Of a stretch of DNA of 64,000 bases, positions 38,901 to 49,108 are shown piece after piece. The notes below the pieces were generated by a model. The model did not search any database. It had not been told where the DNA came from and saw only the letters and a list, made by a program, of their open reading frames with translations. The DNA comes from Glandiceps talaboti (taxonomy: Eukaryota > Hemichordata > Enteropneusta > Spengelidae): positions 8,761,732-8,825,731 of the forward strand of contig NC_135561.1 of NCBI RefSeq assembly GCF_964340395.1, read 5' to 3'. The translations under genes and the position numbers were made by a program. Numbering within the stretch: position 1 is the stretch's first letter; each line of letters starts with the position of its first letter.

Positions 38901-39814
38901 CAACAGTCCTTTCTATTGGTGACCACAACTCTATCAATCGGATAAGTATCTCCTAGGTCAACCCTCCACCAGGGATCACTGTCTTCCTGGGTATGGGTAC
39001 ATGATTCATCTATCCATGAAGTAGACTTAAATCCATCCACAGCTCTACTTGCATATCCTACTTCAAATAGACTACTTTGAGATGTCACCTTTTCCAATGC
39101 CAAGTTTACTTCACCTGCAAAACATAGACACTTAATAGGTAAATAAATCTAACCAAGTCTTCGTAGACAGAGAACATTGAATTATCTACTTTTTGTTCAA
39201 AGAAATACTTATTATATAATATTGCAGACACGAAATGTACTAAATCATTATGCTTCAAAGGAAATACTGTAACTTAGTTGATATAAAATGGATTTTTAGT
39301 CTTTAGTTTGTTGTGCAATGTGCTGAGACGTAAGTGTAGCAGGTATCTTTAAAATAATAAAAGTGAAACCACATAATCAAACCACAGACTTTATTGTGGT
39401 ACCATTGACAAAGATGTAAATTTACTGCCTGCCATTAGTTTACATCACTGGAGAAATATGTTCTGACTTGAGAGAATAATTATCCCATACCTGTAGGTGG
39501 TTCTGGAGTAGGGACACTAGTATAGACTTCTCTATAGTCAATGCAGCCACTACACTCACAGTGGTCTCTTGATATACCACACCATCCATACGGAGAACAA
39601 CAGGCTCTGTCTGAATTGGGATTACATTCTCCATCTTTCATTGATATGGTTGGATAGGAAGGCCCACAACGACCATCTGGTCTCCATAACTCAGCTATAT
39701 AGGTTGTAACAAAAATAATCATACATTAATTTACTGGTATCATGTATGATGAAATACAATGCGCACATGCACACACACACATGCACACAGACATATACAG
39801 AGACAGCCATACAT

Positions 39815-39847
<33 letters not shown>

Positions 39848-39867
39848 GACAGACAGACAGACAGACA

Positions 39868-39904
<37 letters not shown>

Positions 39905-42900
39905 GGAATTCATCCATACCTCTATGTCCATGAACTTCAACTTCACATAAAGTCAAATACTGTTCAAACCCTTCCAACTGGACACTGACATAACGACCAA
40001 CAGTGCCACTTTCACAGGTGAAGGTCAGTGTTCTTGAACTTGCATCACTGGAAGTGACCGTTGAACCACACTGTTCATTCATTCTAATGTTATGATTTGA
40101 GCCTACACGTACAACAGCACCCTCCAGACGCTCAGCTGAAATAGTTCAAAGTCAGAGGTAAGTTTATTCATTCTAATGTTATGATTTGAGTCAACGCGCA
40201 CGGCACCCTCCATGCTCCGCCAAACTAGTTCAAACCTGGAGGAAATTTTCTTCATTAACATTCTACTTTATTGAGCCAATTTATACAAAAGCCCACTTCA
40301 GATGCTCAGCTAAAATAGATTTTATGAATGATTTCATTAATATAAAAATCAATTCATTAATAGATTTCATAAAACAGATTTTATTAATATGAAAATAAAT
40401 TCCATTAATATATTTCAGAAAATTGACTTCACTACAAACTTAAAGTTCGTGGAAAGTGAATATTTCAAGCTCGTAGTTTGATAAAAAAAAAAAAAAAAAA
40501 ACTTATATATGCAAAAATTACAGCCATGCCTCAAGTTACAGAGTTAATTGTAAAATGATTTGACCTTACATCCTGAAAACAAAATTGATAGTTCCTTATT
40601 AGACGGATTGGAAATTATTGTACATTTCAGTTTCTCTTAGATTTCAAAATTCAAGAACATGATGCTGCACAAAAAAAGCTGTTTTTGCAAATCTCATAAG
40701 AGTCAAAAGTGGTTGATCTTGTACTTACAACAACAATCTTGTCGGTTTGTGATGACAACTTCCTGTACAAAGTAGGTATACTGTAAATCCACCTTCCACC
40801 ATGCATTGTTTTCAATTTCAGTATGGGTACAAGATTCATCAGCATAGAAAGTACTTTTGAATCCATCAACAGCATGGGAAGCCACTCCAAGGTTATGATG
40901 TAGACTACTTTGGCTTGTCATTTTGTTTAAGGCAATATCATTGTTTGTAAGCATTGGACCTGGAAGAGAGGACATACATACTTAGTATTTATTTCTCAAC
41001 ACTATATGACCTTTTATGGAAGACCTTTAGTTTTAGGGACACTCAAAATGAATTTTGACTTCTGCATATAGCTGGTGCTGTTCATGTTATGTATATTTAA
41101 GCTATCAGCCATTCTTTTCATGGAGAAATTATGTAGCAAGTGCAAACACTCCAAGACTGCGTTCCACTGGACAGGATACCATAGGTATATGTCAGATCAC
41201 AATCAGTACTCTGCCAACATTCCAGGAATGGAAATTACAGCGAAATTGGTGGGTTTCAAAGGAGAATAAATGCAATGAAATGTTACAGAATTCATAAAAT
41301 TAATGGATTTAACTTTGGATTTCTACAGAACTTTTAATGTTATAAATACATAATCCCACAAAATTAATGGTAGTTTTACATCATATGCTCCTCGGTTGAT
41401 TCCGCAGACTACTAATACTTGCCTCTGGCTCATATTTGCATTACTCCACGGAATCATACTCGGAGTATTATTACATAAAACTAACATTGATTTTGTTGGA
41501 TTATATAAAAATCTCTAGAAGGCAGTCACCTGATGTATATAACTATAGACAAACTTCTCCTTGATCAGATTAGGCTTATTTATAAGTTTATTCAGATATG
41601 CCCCCCCCCCCAAAAAAAAAATAAAAAATAAAAAAAAATAAAAAAAAAATAAAAAAATATTATTTCAATGGTAAATAACCCAACCTTCTCCACAAACATC
41701 GCAGTATTCCCATCGGATGTCTGGATCAGTTGTATAACACCAGGGACGATTAGCACCACTTGGATTTCTACAGTAGTTGTGATCCACAAGGAAATCATCA
41801 CCACGGTAACTGTGTTCATGTGGATACTGTACGTCCCATCTCTGACATGTCTTCCCATTTCTAGTCTGACTCACATGGCCTTGGTAGTCTCTTGCATCAG
41901 ACGTTTCAAAACATTCAATATTATCTAGAAACAATGAAAGAATTAAGTTATAGTCACTTGTAAAATACAGGCTTGATCAAGTTATCTGTTTGAATGATAT
42001 GGTTGACAAAATGTAATCATAAATTCTGTGGACTTGTGACTTACCTTGTAAATACATACTAGTACATTACTAGACTGAAAGATAACATTGTCTACATATA
42101 CTGATGGAGTCTTTGTTCAGTGTGTAAAATCTACCCGAGTTCCGCAGTTATTTTACTAAAGTTCCCAACCAAACTTATGGCACATTTCCCCATTTCTGCA
42201 TACACTGGGTTCCCATCCCTATTGAAAACACTGACTTATTTCATCTATCAATATGTACCACCTGCTTACAGGAGGGATAACAGCACAGCCACAAATCTTT
42301 CTAGTATCAAACTTAAACATCTATACACCAACTTTTGCGCACACGCAAAACACACACAGGTTTTGCTATCTTCAAATTTGAAAATTCTAATTGTGAAAAA
42401 TGTTGTCATTTGAAATTAAGCATTTTCGTATTATGGTTTTTGTATGCGATTGATAGATGACAGTATACTAGTCTAGCTCTTCTAACTATACGTTGGCAAA
42501 TACCTCAGTTGGAAATGCATGTCTCCAGTGAGGATAATCCAAAGTAATAAAATGTCAAAATAAATTTATTGATACTATAAAATCTTGGATGCAAGTGACC
42601 AGACAGTCCTGGTGGGAGCTAGTGACCAGAGAGTACTGGTGGGAGCAAGTGACCACAGAGTACCAGTGGGAGCAAGTGACCACAGAGTACCAGTGGGAGC
42701 AAGTGAACCAGAGAGTACCTGTGGGAGCAAGTGGACCAGAGAGTACCTGTGGGAGCAAGTGACCAGAGAGTACTGGTGGGAGCAAGTGACCAGAGAGTCT
42801 CAGTGGGAGCTAATGTGTCAACAGGTCAGAATACGTTGAACTGTGTGGGCATAGGTAGATATGCATAATTAGGACAAAAAATGTGATTAATGTTGAAGTT

Positions 42901-45900
42901 AATGAGATCATTTTTTTCTAATTATGTCATGATTACCAATTATAACAGGGTGGAATATTATCAATGAGAATCAATTTCCTCAACTGTTAATTTAATTTAG
43001 ATAATTTTGCAAATTATGGAAACTGTTCTCTGAAGTGAAAGCCACAAGATAAATACAGCTTGTTCCCCTATATTTTCTTCATGTTACCAAGGAAACACAA
43101 GTAACATAATACTATCATGGGTCACAGATTGGAAATGACAAAACGAATATATCAAAAGTACTTTCCACGCAGCTCAATGAAGAAAATGATTGAAGAATAT
43201 GATATTCAGGGTTCAAAATTTACAATAGTCCCATGTCCACAGACTACTTATTCTTGTCATGGGGTTACAATAATTTGCAGCTGGTAGCCCACTCAGGCTA
43301 CCACTGATTATGTGATGATTTAATAGCTGGTAGATTTACAGATATGAAAGTATTTTTTATAACATATATATTACAGTTCCTCTATTTTCAGTTCAGAACT
43401 ATAGGACTATTGGTCACCATCCTTGGGCTACCACATTCTGAAATTGTAGCCCATTAGGACTACCAAAAGAAAAAGGTTAATTTCAAGCCCTATAGAAAAA
43501 ATAACATTGTAATGGTGATTTTGACTCATTTCAAGCACCACAGGATTCTGTGGAAACAATACTGCAAACAAAGAATCTGATGATGAGAGACTTTGAAATA
43601 AGAGAAGTGCATTAGATGGACAGAATTATGTGCCATCAAAACTTTTGACATCCAACAATACTCCAGCTCTAGAGTTGAACAACTCCAGAGTTGAACAACT
43701 GAACACTTTGTGTAAACACAAAAGAATCAAGCTTACCTGAATCACAGGGCCAATGAGAATATCCCACATCACAATACTCCCATCGTGTTTCAGGATCAGT
43801 GGTATAACACCAAGCGTCGTCACCACTACCATCTGGATTACGACAGTAGTTGTTATCTTGCAGCAATGGGTATGGTTTATAGTTTACATGTCTGTGAGGC
43901 TCTTGAGATGACCATTCCTGACATTCCAAACCAGATGCAGTTGTGGAAACTGTACCAAGGTAATCTTTTCCATTTGCTGTGGTGTAACATGATGATGAAC
44001 CTAAAAGGAAACACCATTGTACAGTTTTCCTAGAGCATAGTAAATCTCAAAGGAGCATTTATACTTAGCCAGTCCAGGTATCCAAGTTCTCACTTTATTG
44101 GTGAAGTCATAAGGATTACACATGTTATTAAATTTGTTCTGGACCGGCCTTTACTCTAAATATGTTTTTCCGTTCACACCAAAATTTCAATCTGAATATG
44201 AACTGGACCTTACAATATATAAATGTTGGCGTTGCATTCTATCTCATACAGCAATGACACATGAAAGTATAATTCCTTCTGAAACTTTACACTATTACCT
44301 TAGTTTAGTGACATCTGTTCTCAAAACTAACTGATAAATATTTGTACATAAAAAGTACAGCATGAAAAAAGATTGTCAGGTGATAGCTACTTTGTTTAAA
44401 AAAAAATTCAAAATGCTTATTCTTACTTGTTGTTTTGTTATATTCCATGTAAATATTTCATAAGGTGACACAAAGGTCATCACCATAGCAACTTACCTGA
44501 TTGACATATGAAATAGATGTGACTTTGGCAGCGGTTGTCATTCCATTTGAAATCATGCTCCCTAACATCACAAAAATACAATGAAAAACAATTGTTATAT
44601 TTTAAGTATGAAGTTGCCTTTATTCTGGTTAGTTGGGCTATTCAGGAGCCTTCAATAATGACAGGGGGAATGGGGGGGGGGCATTTTTACAAATCAGTCC
44701 TCGGGGAGGGCCATACTTTAGAAGTTGGAAATCCTTAGAGGAGGGTCACATTTTACATTGACTCATTTTTTTTATCAAACTTTGCATTATATTTGTGAAA
44801 AAGGAACCGACCGATTTCCCGGGGAACCCTTTCTCTTGGCTGGATTCACCATGTCCAATTACAAAATGTAGCTAGGATATGTGCTGCAGGGTTTGTGGGG
44901 TTCCGACTCGTCGGAACCCCTCCGGATATATACGCCGATCCGCAGCATAATCCAGGAGCTACATGTCCAATGTAACCCCCCCTTCCCCGCCTGGCCCCAC
45001 TACAGACAATGCTATACTAGTATCTGCTCACGTGATTTTGCTTGTCACATAAAACTTCTCATCAAGTTTTGATACCGACTACTATAACAAATACGATAAT
45101 TTACCACCACAGGTGTACACAGTCTTCGTTATCATAGCTCGAGCCACCATCATTCGGCTCGAGAGGCGCCCATGCAGTAAACGTCAATTCTTTTCCCGCC
45201 GAATCCTTCCAAACGCCCTCAACTTCGGAGTCTGTTGCATCGATCCAGAAACTTCCTGTAATTACAAATTTGTCATGGTAAAAATTACATTGTACATATA
45301 CTTTAACGAATATCGTTGTCAATATTTCTACAGCGCACACAGTCGACCATTTATACACATTGAGTGCTTATTAATGTGCGAAACTGTAAACTTCAACTAA
45401 AGAAACAGAAAAATAGGACCAAAACGCTATTGTTCTCGCGTGTAAGCTGTTAGAATTTCCAGTTACTTGGTTTCCTGTGAAGTTGGCGATAAAAAAACAC
45501 CACATAATTTTTTTTATTCCTACGATAAACCATAGACCCTACACCTTGGTGTAGGGTCTATGGATAAACTGGCACATTATGACAACACTTTCATCTGCAT
45601 GTCTGAATGAACAATCAATGCCCATTGACCATGCCCATAGCAACAGTCAATGCCCATAGCAACAGTCAATGCCTATAGACCATGCCCATAGCAACATAAA
45701 AATGATGGTTTATATTCCAAAGACAAGAACACCAATGAGTATAAGCCTTTGGATATTCCAAAATTTGTCACAAAGTCACTCAGCAACTAATATATATTAC
45801 CCATATCAACAATAAAATGTTCACATGTATGCCTAGAAACAAGAACGCACCCACAGCAACAACACTAATGAAATGGTGATGTACGGCAGAGATAACATCA

Positions 45901-47111
45901 GGAATGGTTGGCAAGTGGATAAACTTTTAAAGAATTGACATATAATCACCCAGCAACTAAGATCTGCCCACATCAACAGTAAAAACCATGGTTCATTTTA
46001 CATAAACGACAGGGCAGGGTTAGCTTGCAGATAAACAGTTTGTTAATTTAAAAGCACACATATACATAAAATGTACAGTTATGCTACAATAGCATTGACA
46101 CTAGTTGGCAGTGAGTAGACCATCAGTGTTCCTATAGTGGTCTGAGGTACATGTAGACCGAAAAAAATACATGTAGGTAGTACCAGTACATGCGCTGGTT
46201 TGAGAGAACGCACTTTGACAGCAGTAAAAAGTACATATAATTGTAAAGAGGCCGTTGTGTACAACTATGTGTCAATGGAAAACTACTGCACTGTATACTT
46301 TGGCGTTGCCTAATTACGTAACTGAATAAGTTCACTTATATTGATCCTTCAAGATAGGATAGCGAAGAGTAGTCTTACCTGTAATGGCCATTGGCGATGC
46401 GTTCCCAAGGAAGCTGGCCAATGCATCCTGTGTTTGTTGATCTTTGACACTCGCTAAAACAGAACCTTCTGCTTTGCAAATATCATAGGCTTCAGGCCAC
46501 GTGACCTCGTCCAGGAATATCTCATAATTGATTCCTTCATATTCTGTATGAGTAACGAAACGATTCGTATAATACGTGAATTGGCCATATTGATGAGAAA
46601 TATGTATTCGTTGGGTAATCAATTAAACAACGTTAATGTAACTTGTGACTACAATGAAATAAAAACAGCGTGAAACATAATTGCGACAATAAAAATTAAT
46701 ACTGTGTGAAAGTGTGCATGTACAGTTTGTCGTTATACATACAACAAGTGATTCGTAAATATGCTAAGTAAACACAAGTAATCACGGAGTACACCTGTTG
46801 CCTCCCCGATTTACATACTTAGTATTGAAATGTCGCCACGCGTACATCTGAGGCATGATTGAGGACACATTACGCTATTTCAGCTATTCTATAAACTGTT
46901 CTTTTGGGGACGAGCGAGAATTTTAAAAAAAAATCATAAATGGCAAATTCGGATAGTGTAGTAGTGTTTATAGTCCACGACTGTACATAGGCTGTACATT
47001 AGTTGTGTAACAACTACTTCCACACCCTTTTCCCGAATAACACGTTTATGTATATACATAAGGATATTTAGTTCTGTTCTGTATCACATTTTTTTTTGTA
47101 CGTGGGAATAA

Positions 47112-47142
<31 letters not shown>

Positions 47143-47629
47143 GGCTATCAATTGTAAATCGTGTATTAACAATTATTTTACTGATATGAGCAATGCTTTT
47201 GAGATATCCATGTCGCCACTTGATACAATCTTTGACAAAATAGATAACTTGCTCGGTGTAGGAGATATGGTACATAGCATTGTATTCGCATAGCGTCTGT
47301 GATTGGTCAATTCATTCTATAATATCTCGGCATTCGAAGTTGAATGCTATAGTATAGCTATGATGAAAGTTATGTAATGTAGTCTTGTACATTCTTTGCA
47401 GGCAAGACACCTGGTAAACGTTTAACAAGTTGACTTTTTTTCTATCATAGACGGTTGTCAGTATTAAACTTGAGACAATACAAGGTGTGTTTGTGCTTAT
47501 CTCCTTACCAAAGGTTATTCCTTCCAATACTGTAGTACTGCTGTCAGAAGGAGACTGTATTGTAGTAACGGCAGACTCAATAATCGAACACAACAGTAAT
47601 GTGATAAAGACAAGTCGTTCAACCATCAT
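26093..47629 (-). CDS. Secreted mosaic lectin: CTLD-kringle2-FTP/hevein-CUB-PCSK9V-like protein
   Basis: Twenty-four exons on the minus strand: 47509-47629, 46379-46543, 45105-45255, 44497-44561, 43737-44000, 41685-41924, 40729-40959, 39920-40135, 39491-39694, 38899-39114, 38405-38659, 37541-37729, 37068-37225, 36283-36508, 33296-33475, 32996-33153, 32519-32741, 31713-31882, 30615-30822, 29309-29524, 28291-28437, 27783-27917, 26851-27030 and 26093-26193. They total 4,419 nt, or 1,472 aa, with every phase consistent. Approximate order: signal peptide 1-20, C-type lectin 41-167, kringles 168-255 and 256-335, FTP/F5-8C 336-484, hevein 485-552, FTP/F5-8C 553-709, hevein 710-772, CUB 773-900, hevein 901-960, CUB 961-1087, CUB 1088-1213, PCSK9-V-like 1214-1472. 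No transmembrane segment was seen, so secretion is expected. It probably binds glycans, including chitin-like ones; the role is unknown, and pattern recognition is inference. The start is the first of two adjacent Met codons before a hydrophobic leader. The gene has several exon-boundary repeat arrays. Confidence 0.88.
26985..27452 (-). repeat. Exon-boundary array at the 3' splice site of a PCSK9V-like exon
   Basis: The start of exon 26851-27030 with its acceptor (minus: TGTAG|GTGTTTGGGCTG...TTGCAG(T/C)GCTCC) is copied upstream in the intron at about 27088-27140 and 27298-27350. Around these, a derived 33-bp unit (plus strand: ATTGGAGCACTGCAACATGA followed by AAATACACATAAG) repeats about eight times. 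The unit is a fusion of exon start and intron. Confidence 0.9.
28165..28345 (-). repeat. Short exon-end/donor duplication of a PCSK9V-like exon
   Basis: The 3' end of exon 28291-28437 with its donor (plus: TTACTTACCAAGTGGTTGTG) recurs at 28235-28254, and the exon-internal TTCTCACACATTGCTTCTG recurs diverged at about 28200-28219. Two copies only; the exon-proximal one keeps the frame. Confidence 0.7.
28514..28665. repeat. Intronic tandem duplication, about 80-bp unit
   Basis: ATTTCATxACAGCATGAGAGA and GAGACATTxACCTTTGGCCTT occur twice in order. Not exon-derived. Confidence 0.8.
30788..30980 (-). repeat. Exon-boundary repeat at the 3' splice site of the CUB 3 second exon
   Basis: The first ~19 nt of exon 30615-30822 and the acceptor with about 55 nt of intron form a 78-bp unit, starting at about 30804, 30882 and (partial) 30960 on the plus strand. 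Shared blocks are GATAGAAACTCC(A/G)CCTGGATAT and CATATATCTTTATGACAACT. Confidence 0.88.
30980..31140. repeat. Minisatellite with repeated CCAATCA motifs
   Basis: Degenerate 20-45-bp units of the form GATGACCAATCAGxxTGAC / GTAACAACCAATCAGGGTGAC, about six copies. Confidence 0.8.
31670..31701. repeat. (GATT)n microsatellite
   Basis: Seven GATT units, 12 bp from the donor of exon 31713-31882. Confidence 0.9.
32150..32300. repeat. Minisatellite, about 45-55-bp unit, three copies
   Basis: CATTGTGGCCATCATTAC and AGCTAACTTTGTTA blocks alternate three times in the intron between the CUB 2 and CUB 3 exons. Confidence 0.85.
32519..33153 (-). other. CUB domain 2 (two exons)
   Basis: Exons 32996-33153 and 32519-32741, paralogous to the CUB 1 exons with the same internal phase-0 intron and nearly the same peptide. 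The donor of the first exon lies about 10 bp from a long CT microsatellite. Confidence 0.9.
32829..32985. repeat. (CT)n/(GTCTCT)n microsatellite
   Basis: About 155 bp of CT with interspersed GTCTCT, ending about 10 bp from a splice donor (exon 32996-33153). Confidence 0.98.
33111..33232 (-). repeat. Exon-boundary duplication at the 3' splice site of the CUB 2 first exon
   Basis: The exon start and acceptor (plus: TTGGTTTGACTGCATGCTTC...TACTGTCAAATCA, ending 33165) are repeated at about 33186-33238 as TTGGTTTGGCTGCAGGCTTC...TACTGTCCTGTCAAATCACA. Two copies. The paralogous exon at 37068-37225 lacks this duplication. Confidence 0.88.
33296..33475 (-). other. Hevein-type chitin-binding domain 3 exon
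   Basis: Phase 1-1 exon with [38 protein letters not shown]. Near-identical to domain 2. Confidence 0.9.
33775..36320 (-). repeat. Large exon-boundary minisatellite from the CUB 1 second exon donor (about 45 copies)
   Basis: The unit of about 52-55 bp (plus: CCATACCTGTATGTTGTACA followed by TCTCTGAGTGTCCAAGTTATCTATT-like sequence) begins with the last ~25 nt of exon 36283-36508 and its splice donor (minus: CATACAG|GTATGGAAT). The array fills 2.5 kb of the intron to the next exon. Variants GTTCTACATC/GTTGTACATC, TATTTCTGAC/TAGTCATGAC and CTGAGTG/CTGTGTG/CCGAGTG distinguish units. Multi-unit blocks recur at offsets of about 218, 656 and 1,201 bp, showing segmental expansion. The paralogous exon at 32519-32741 has a single copy. 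Confidence 0.95.
36283..37225 (-). other. CUB domain 1 (two exons)
   Basis: Exons 37068-37225 and 36283-36508. It has [35 protein letters not shown] and [13 protein letters not shown], with the C...C/C...C pattern of CUB domains. Its second exon's donor end seeds the 2.5-kb array at 33775-36320. Confidence 0.9.
37541..37729 (-). other. Hevein-type chitin-binding domain 2 exon
   Basis: Phase 1-1 exon with [41 protein letters not shown]: eight cysteines. Almost the same peptide as domain 3 (33296-33475), so it is part of the recently duplicated hevein-CUB cassette. Confidence 0.9.
38018..38385. repeat. Minisatellite, about 30-bp unit, about 11 copies
   Basis: Units of the form ATCTCTAAGACATGATAACT + AAAACAACTGT with small indels. 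They lie 25 bp from the donor of exon 38405-38659 but are not derived from it. Confidence 0.9.
38405..39114 (-). other. FTP/F5-8C-type galactose-binding domain 2 (two exons)
   Basis: Exons 38899-39114 and 38405-38659. Same motifs as domain 1: [59 protein letters not shown]. The intron position is identical, indicating internal duplication of the whole FTP cassette. Confidence 0.9.
39491..39694 (-). other. Hevein-type chitin-binding domain 1 exon
   Basis: Encodes [30 protein letters not shown], with eight cysteines in hevein (CBM18) spacing and the Ser/aromatic residues of the chitin-binding face. A Pro-rich linker (TPEPPT) follows. Hevein domains are common in plants and fungi and uncommon in animals. 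Confidence 0.88.
39762..39902. repeat. Mixed (CA)n/(CATA)n/(CAGA)n microsatellite
   Basis: Compound tract next to the donor of exon 39920-40135. Confidence 0.97.
39920..40959 (-). other. FTP/F5-8C-type galactose-binding domain 1 (two exons)
   Basis: Exons 40729-40959 and 39920-40135. The pattern NIALxK-like start ([12 protein letters not shown]), [39 protein letters not shown] and LTLCEVEV is that of the fucolectin/tachylectin-4/pentraxin branch of discoidin-fold domains, which bind fucose-like sugars through His and Arg residues. Same exon division as FTP 2. Confidence 0.9.
40070..40330 (-). repeat. Exon-boundary repeat at the 3' splice site of the FTP 1 second exon
   Basis: The first ~65 nt of exon 39920-40135 with its acceptor (plus: TTCATTCTAATGTTATGATT...CTCAGCTGAAATAG) are repeated at about 40167-40235 and, more decayed, at about 40255-40322. 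The second copy keeps TTCATTCTAATGTTATGATT exactly. Confidence 0.9.
41685..41924 (-). other. Kringle domain 2 exon
   Basis: A single phase 1-1 exon: [46 protein letters not shown]. Six cysteines. The acidic pair of kringle 1 is replaced by ANR here, so the two kringles probably differ in ligand. The donor is GTTGGG, followed by poly-A/poly-C low-complexity sequence. Confidence 0.94.
42590..42815. repeat. Minisatellite, about 27-30-bp unit, eight copies
   Basis: Units AGTGACCAGAGAGTACTGGT + GGGAGCA with variants, in the intron between the two kringle exons. Confidence 0.95.
43737..44000 (-). other. Kringle domain 1 exon
   Basis: A single phase 1-1 exon with the kringle pattern: [41 protein letters not shown] and a final Cys in HWPC, giving all six cysteines. 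The acidic DD before AW could serve a lysine-binding site, as in plasminogen kringles, but I cannot verify the full site. Confidence 0.95.
44897..44920. repeat. Perfect GC-rich palindrome
   Basis: GGGGTTCCGAC, a two-base loop, then GTCGGAACCCC: 11-bp perfect arms. Surrounding GC-rich sequence (44860-45000) stands out from the AT-rich introns. Confidence 0.8.
45530..45563. repeat. Perfect hairpin, 16-bp arms
   Basis: CCATAGACCCTACACC, TT, GGTGTAGGGTCTATGG. Shares its CCATAGACCCT core with the hairpin at 6697-6734. Confidence 0.85.
45605..45695. repeat. Minisatellite with CATGCCCATAGCAACAGTCA-like units
   Basis: Three to four short units in the intron upstream of the second CTLD exon. Confidence 0.8.
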
Positions 47630-47671
47630 GCAAACCTAGTAGTCTAAGAGTAGTTTTTGAAAATAGAGAAT

Positions 47672-47672
47672 G

Positions 47673-47745
<73 letters not shown>

Positions 47746-47835
47746 GGAGGGAGGGAGTGAGAGGGAAGAAGGGGGAGGGGGGACGGACGGAAGGACATAC
47801 AGACAGACAGACAGACAGACAGAGACAGAGACACA
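47672..47835. repeat. (GA)n/(GGGA)n/(CAGA)n microsatellite
   Basis: Compound purine tract just upstream of the accepted first exon of the lectin gene. Confidence 0.97.
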
Positions 47836-48974
47836 AGGAGATACAGTGAAATGCAAAATGCTCGCAAAAGCAACCTCATTATGTACAAATGTTACCTGAT
47901 AGAAAATACGCATTCAAGTATAAAGTTTTTATCCAAAATATAGTGCCCTGTTAAAGAAAGAATCGTCAATAATAAATTATGTTCATAAATTTAACAACGG
48001 TTAACACAACAAAGTGCAAGGTTCAAGGTATACTATAGTTGATATCAATGCACAGCATCGCATGTCGATCGACGTATCATCAGATAGGTTTGTCGGCGAA
48101 CTATCCATTTTTGCGTTCTATTCCATGTATAAACTGACAGAGCAAAAGAAAACATCTCCATAATCCTTGACTGAAAGTCTGCATTTTTGAATCGATATAT
48201 GTTTACAAAGAAAATTGTTCTTTCTCACCTCCCAGTGGCACGACGCGATGTCGCAGTTATCTTGTCCCTTTGTCGTGTAAATCAAAGTACAACTCGTATT
48301 AAAGTGGGATCGGAAGTGAGTAACACTGACCTGATATTACTGTCTATAAATCATATCAGTTTATCTCTCGAAAAAGAGGCTTATAGTCTTTGACCGTTTT
48401 TTTTTTAATTTCAAAGATTCATTTTTACCAGGATGGACTTTTCCAGAGAAGTAACTTGACGAATAAAAAAGTTACCTGGACAGCTGATGATTTAGGTTGC
48501 CAAGCAAAACATTCAGTACACGTTAATATGAAGAAACTAGCGATTTTCTTAACCAGTATAACCGTAACGGACCTTTTTTTGTTTGCATCCAGCACAGTGG
48601 ACGTGTATGCAGCACACCATACACTTGTTTATTTACAAGATAAATATTATGTAACACTTGCTGTATTACAAGATAGACATTATACATGGATTGTTTGGTT
48701 CCGGTTACCCGACCCCACCTATAGTTTTTTTCACTACCAACCCTAAACATTTTTTTTTTACATATTCGAGAAAAAAAAATCATGAAAAGACCGAAGTCTC
48801 GCCAGAAATAGTGAATGCGGAGGCTGACATCAACTTAAAAAGACAATATAAAACTGTTCTTCCAATCTGTGTAATGGCTGTACATCTGATGGGAAGAAAC
48901 CAATGACACAGAGACAGTATGGAAAACACATAACTACCTGAGCTAGACACTGGCACATGAAAAAAAATATAAAT

Positions 48975-49045
48975 AAAATAAAAAATCTACCTACACCACC
49001 TATTCTAAAATTGAGCGTTATCGGAACCACACAATTTTTATTAGG
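48975..49045. repeat. Dispersed repeat family D, copy 2
   Basis: Contains GTTATCGGAACCACA and flanking A/T and CACCACCTA blocks as in 7385-7450, same orientation. Confidence 0.6.
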
Positions 49046-49067
49046 CCTTACTGGGATAGGTAAATTG

Positions 49068-49108
49068 ACCCGGGAGGTGGGGGTGGGGGTGGGTGTGGGG
49101 TGGGGTGG
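49068..49108 (+). other. G-rich tract able to form a G-quadruplex
   Basis: Six or more runs of three to five G separated by one to three bases (GGGAGGTGGGGGTGGGGGTG...). Fits G4 patterns; no functional context. Confidence 0.6.

Larger units (their letters stand above)
44497..46543 (-). other. C-type lectin domain exons (three)
   Basis: Exons 46379-46543, 45105-45255 and 44497-44561 encode one CTLD. It has the four canonical cysteines (in YDIC, NEDC, DNRC and FICQ), an EPN motif in LEPND and a WND motif in KWNDNRC. EPN plus WND is the calcium-dependent mannose-type binding signature in this family. The early GYIFHxxK-type strand is weak, and the extra N-terminal cysteine pair of long-form CTLDs is absent. 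Confidence 0.92.

Noticed and set aside
45605-45695. CCATAGCAAC repeats as a cluster of RFX half-sites
   Set aside because: They do not satisfy the full X-box consensus and are explained by a short minisatellite.
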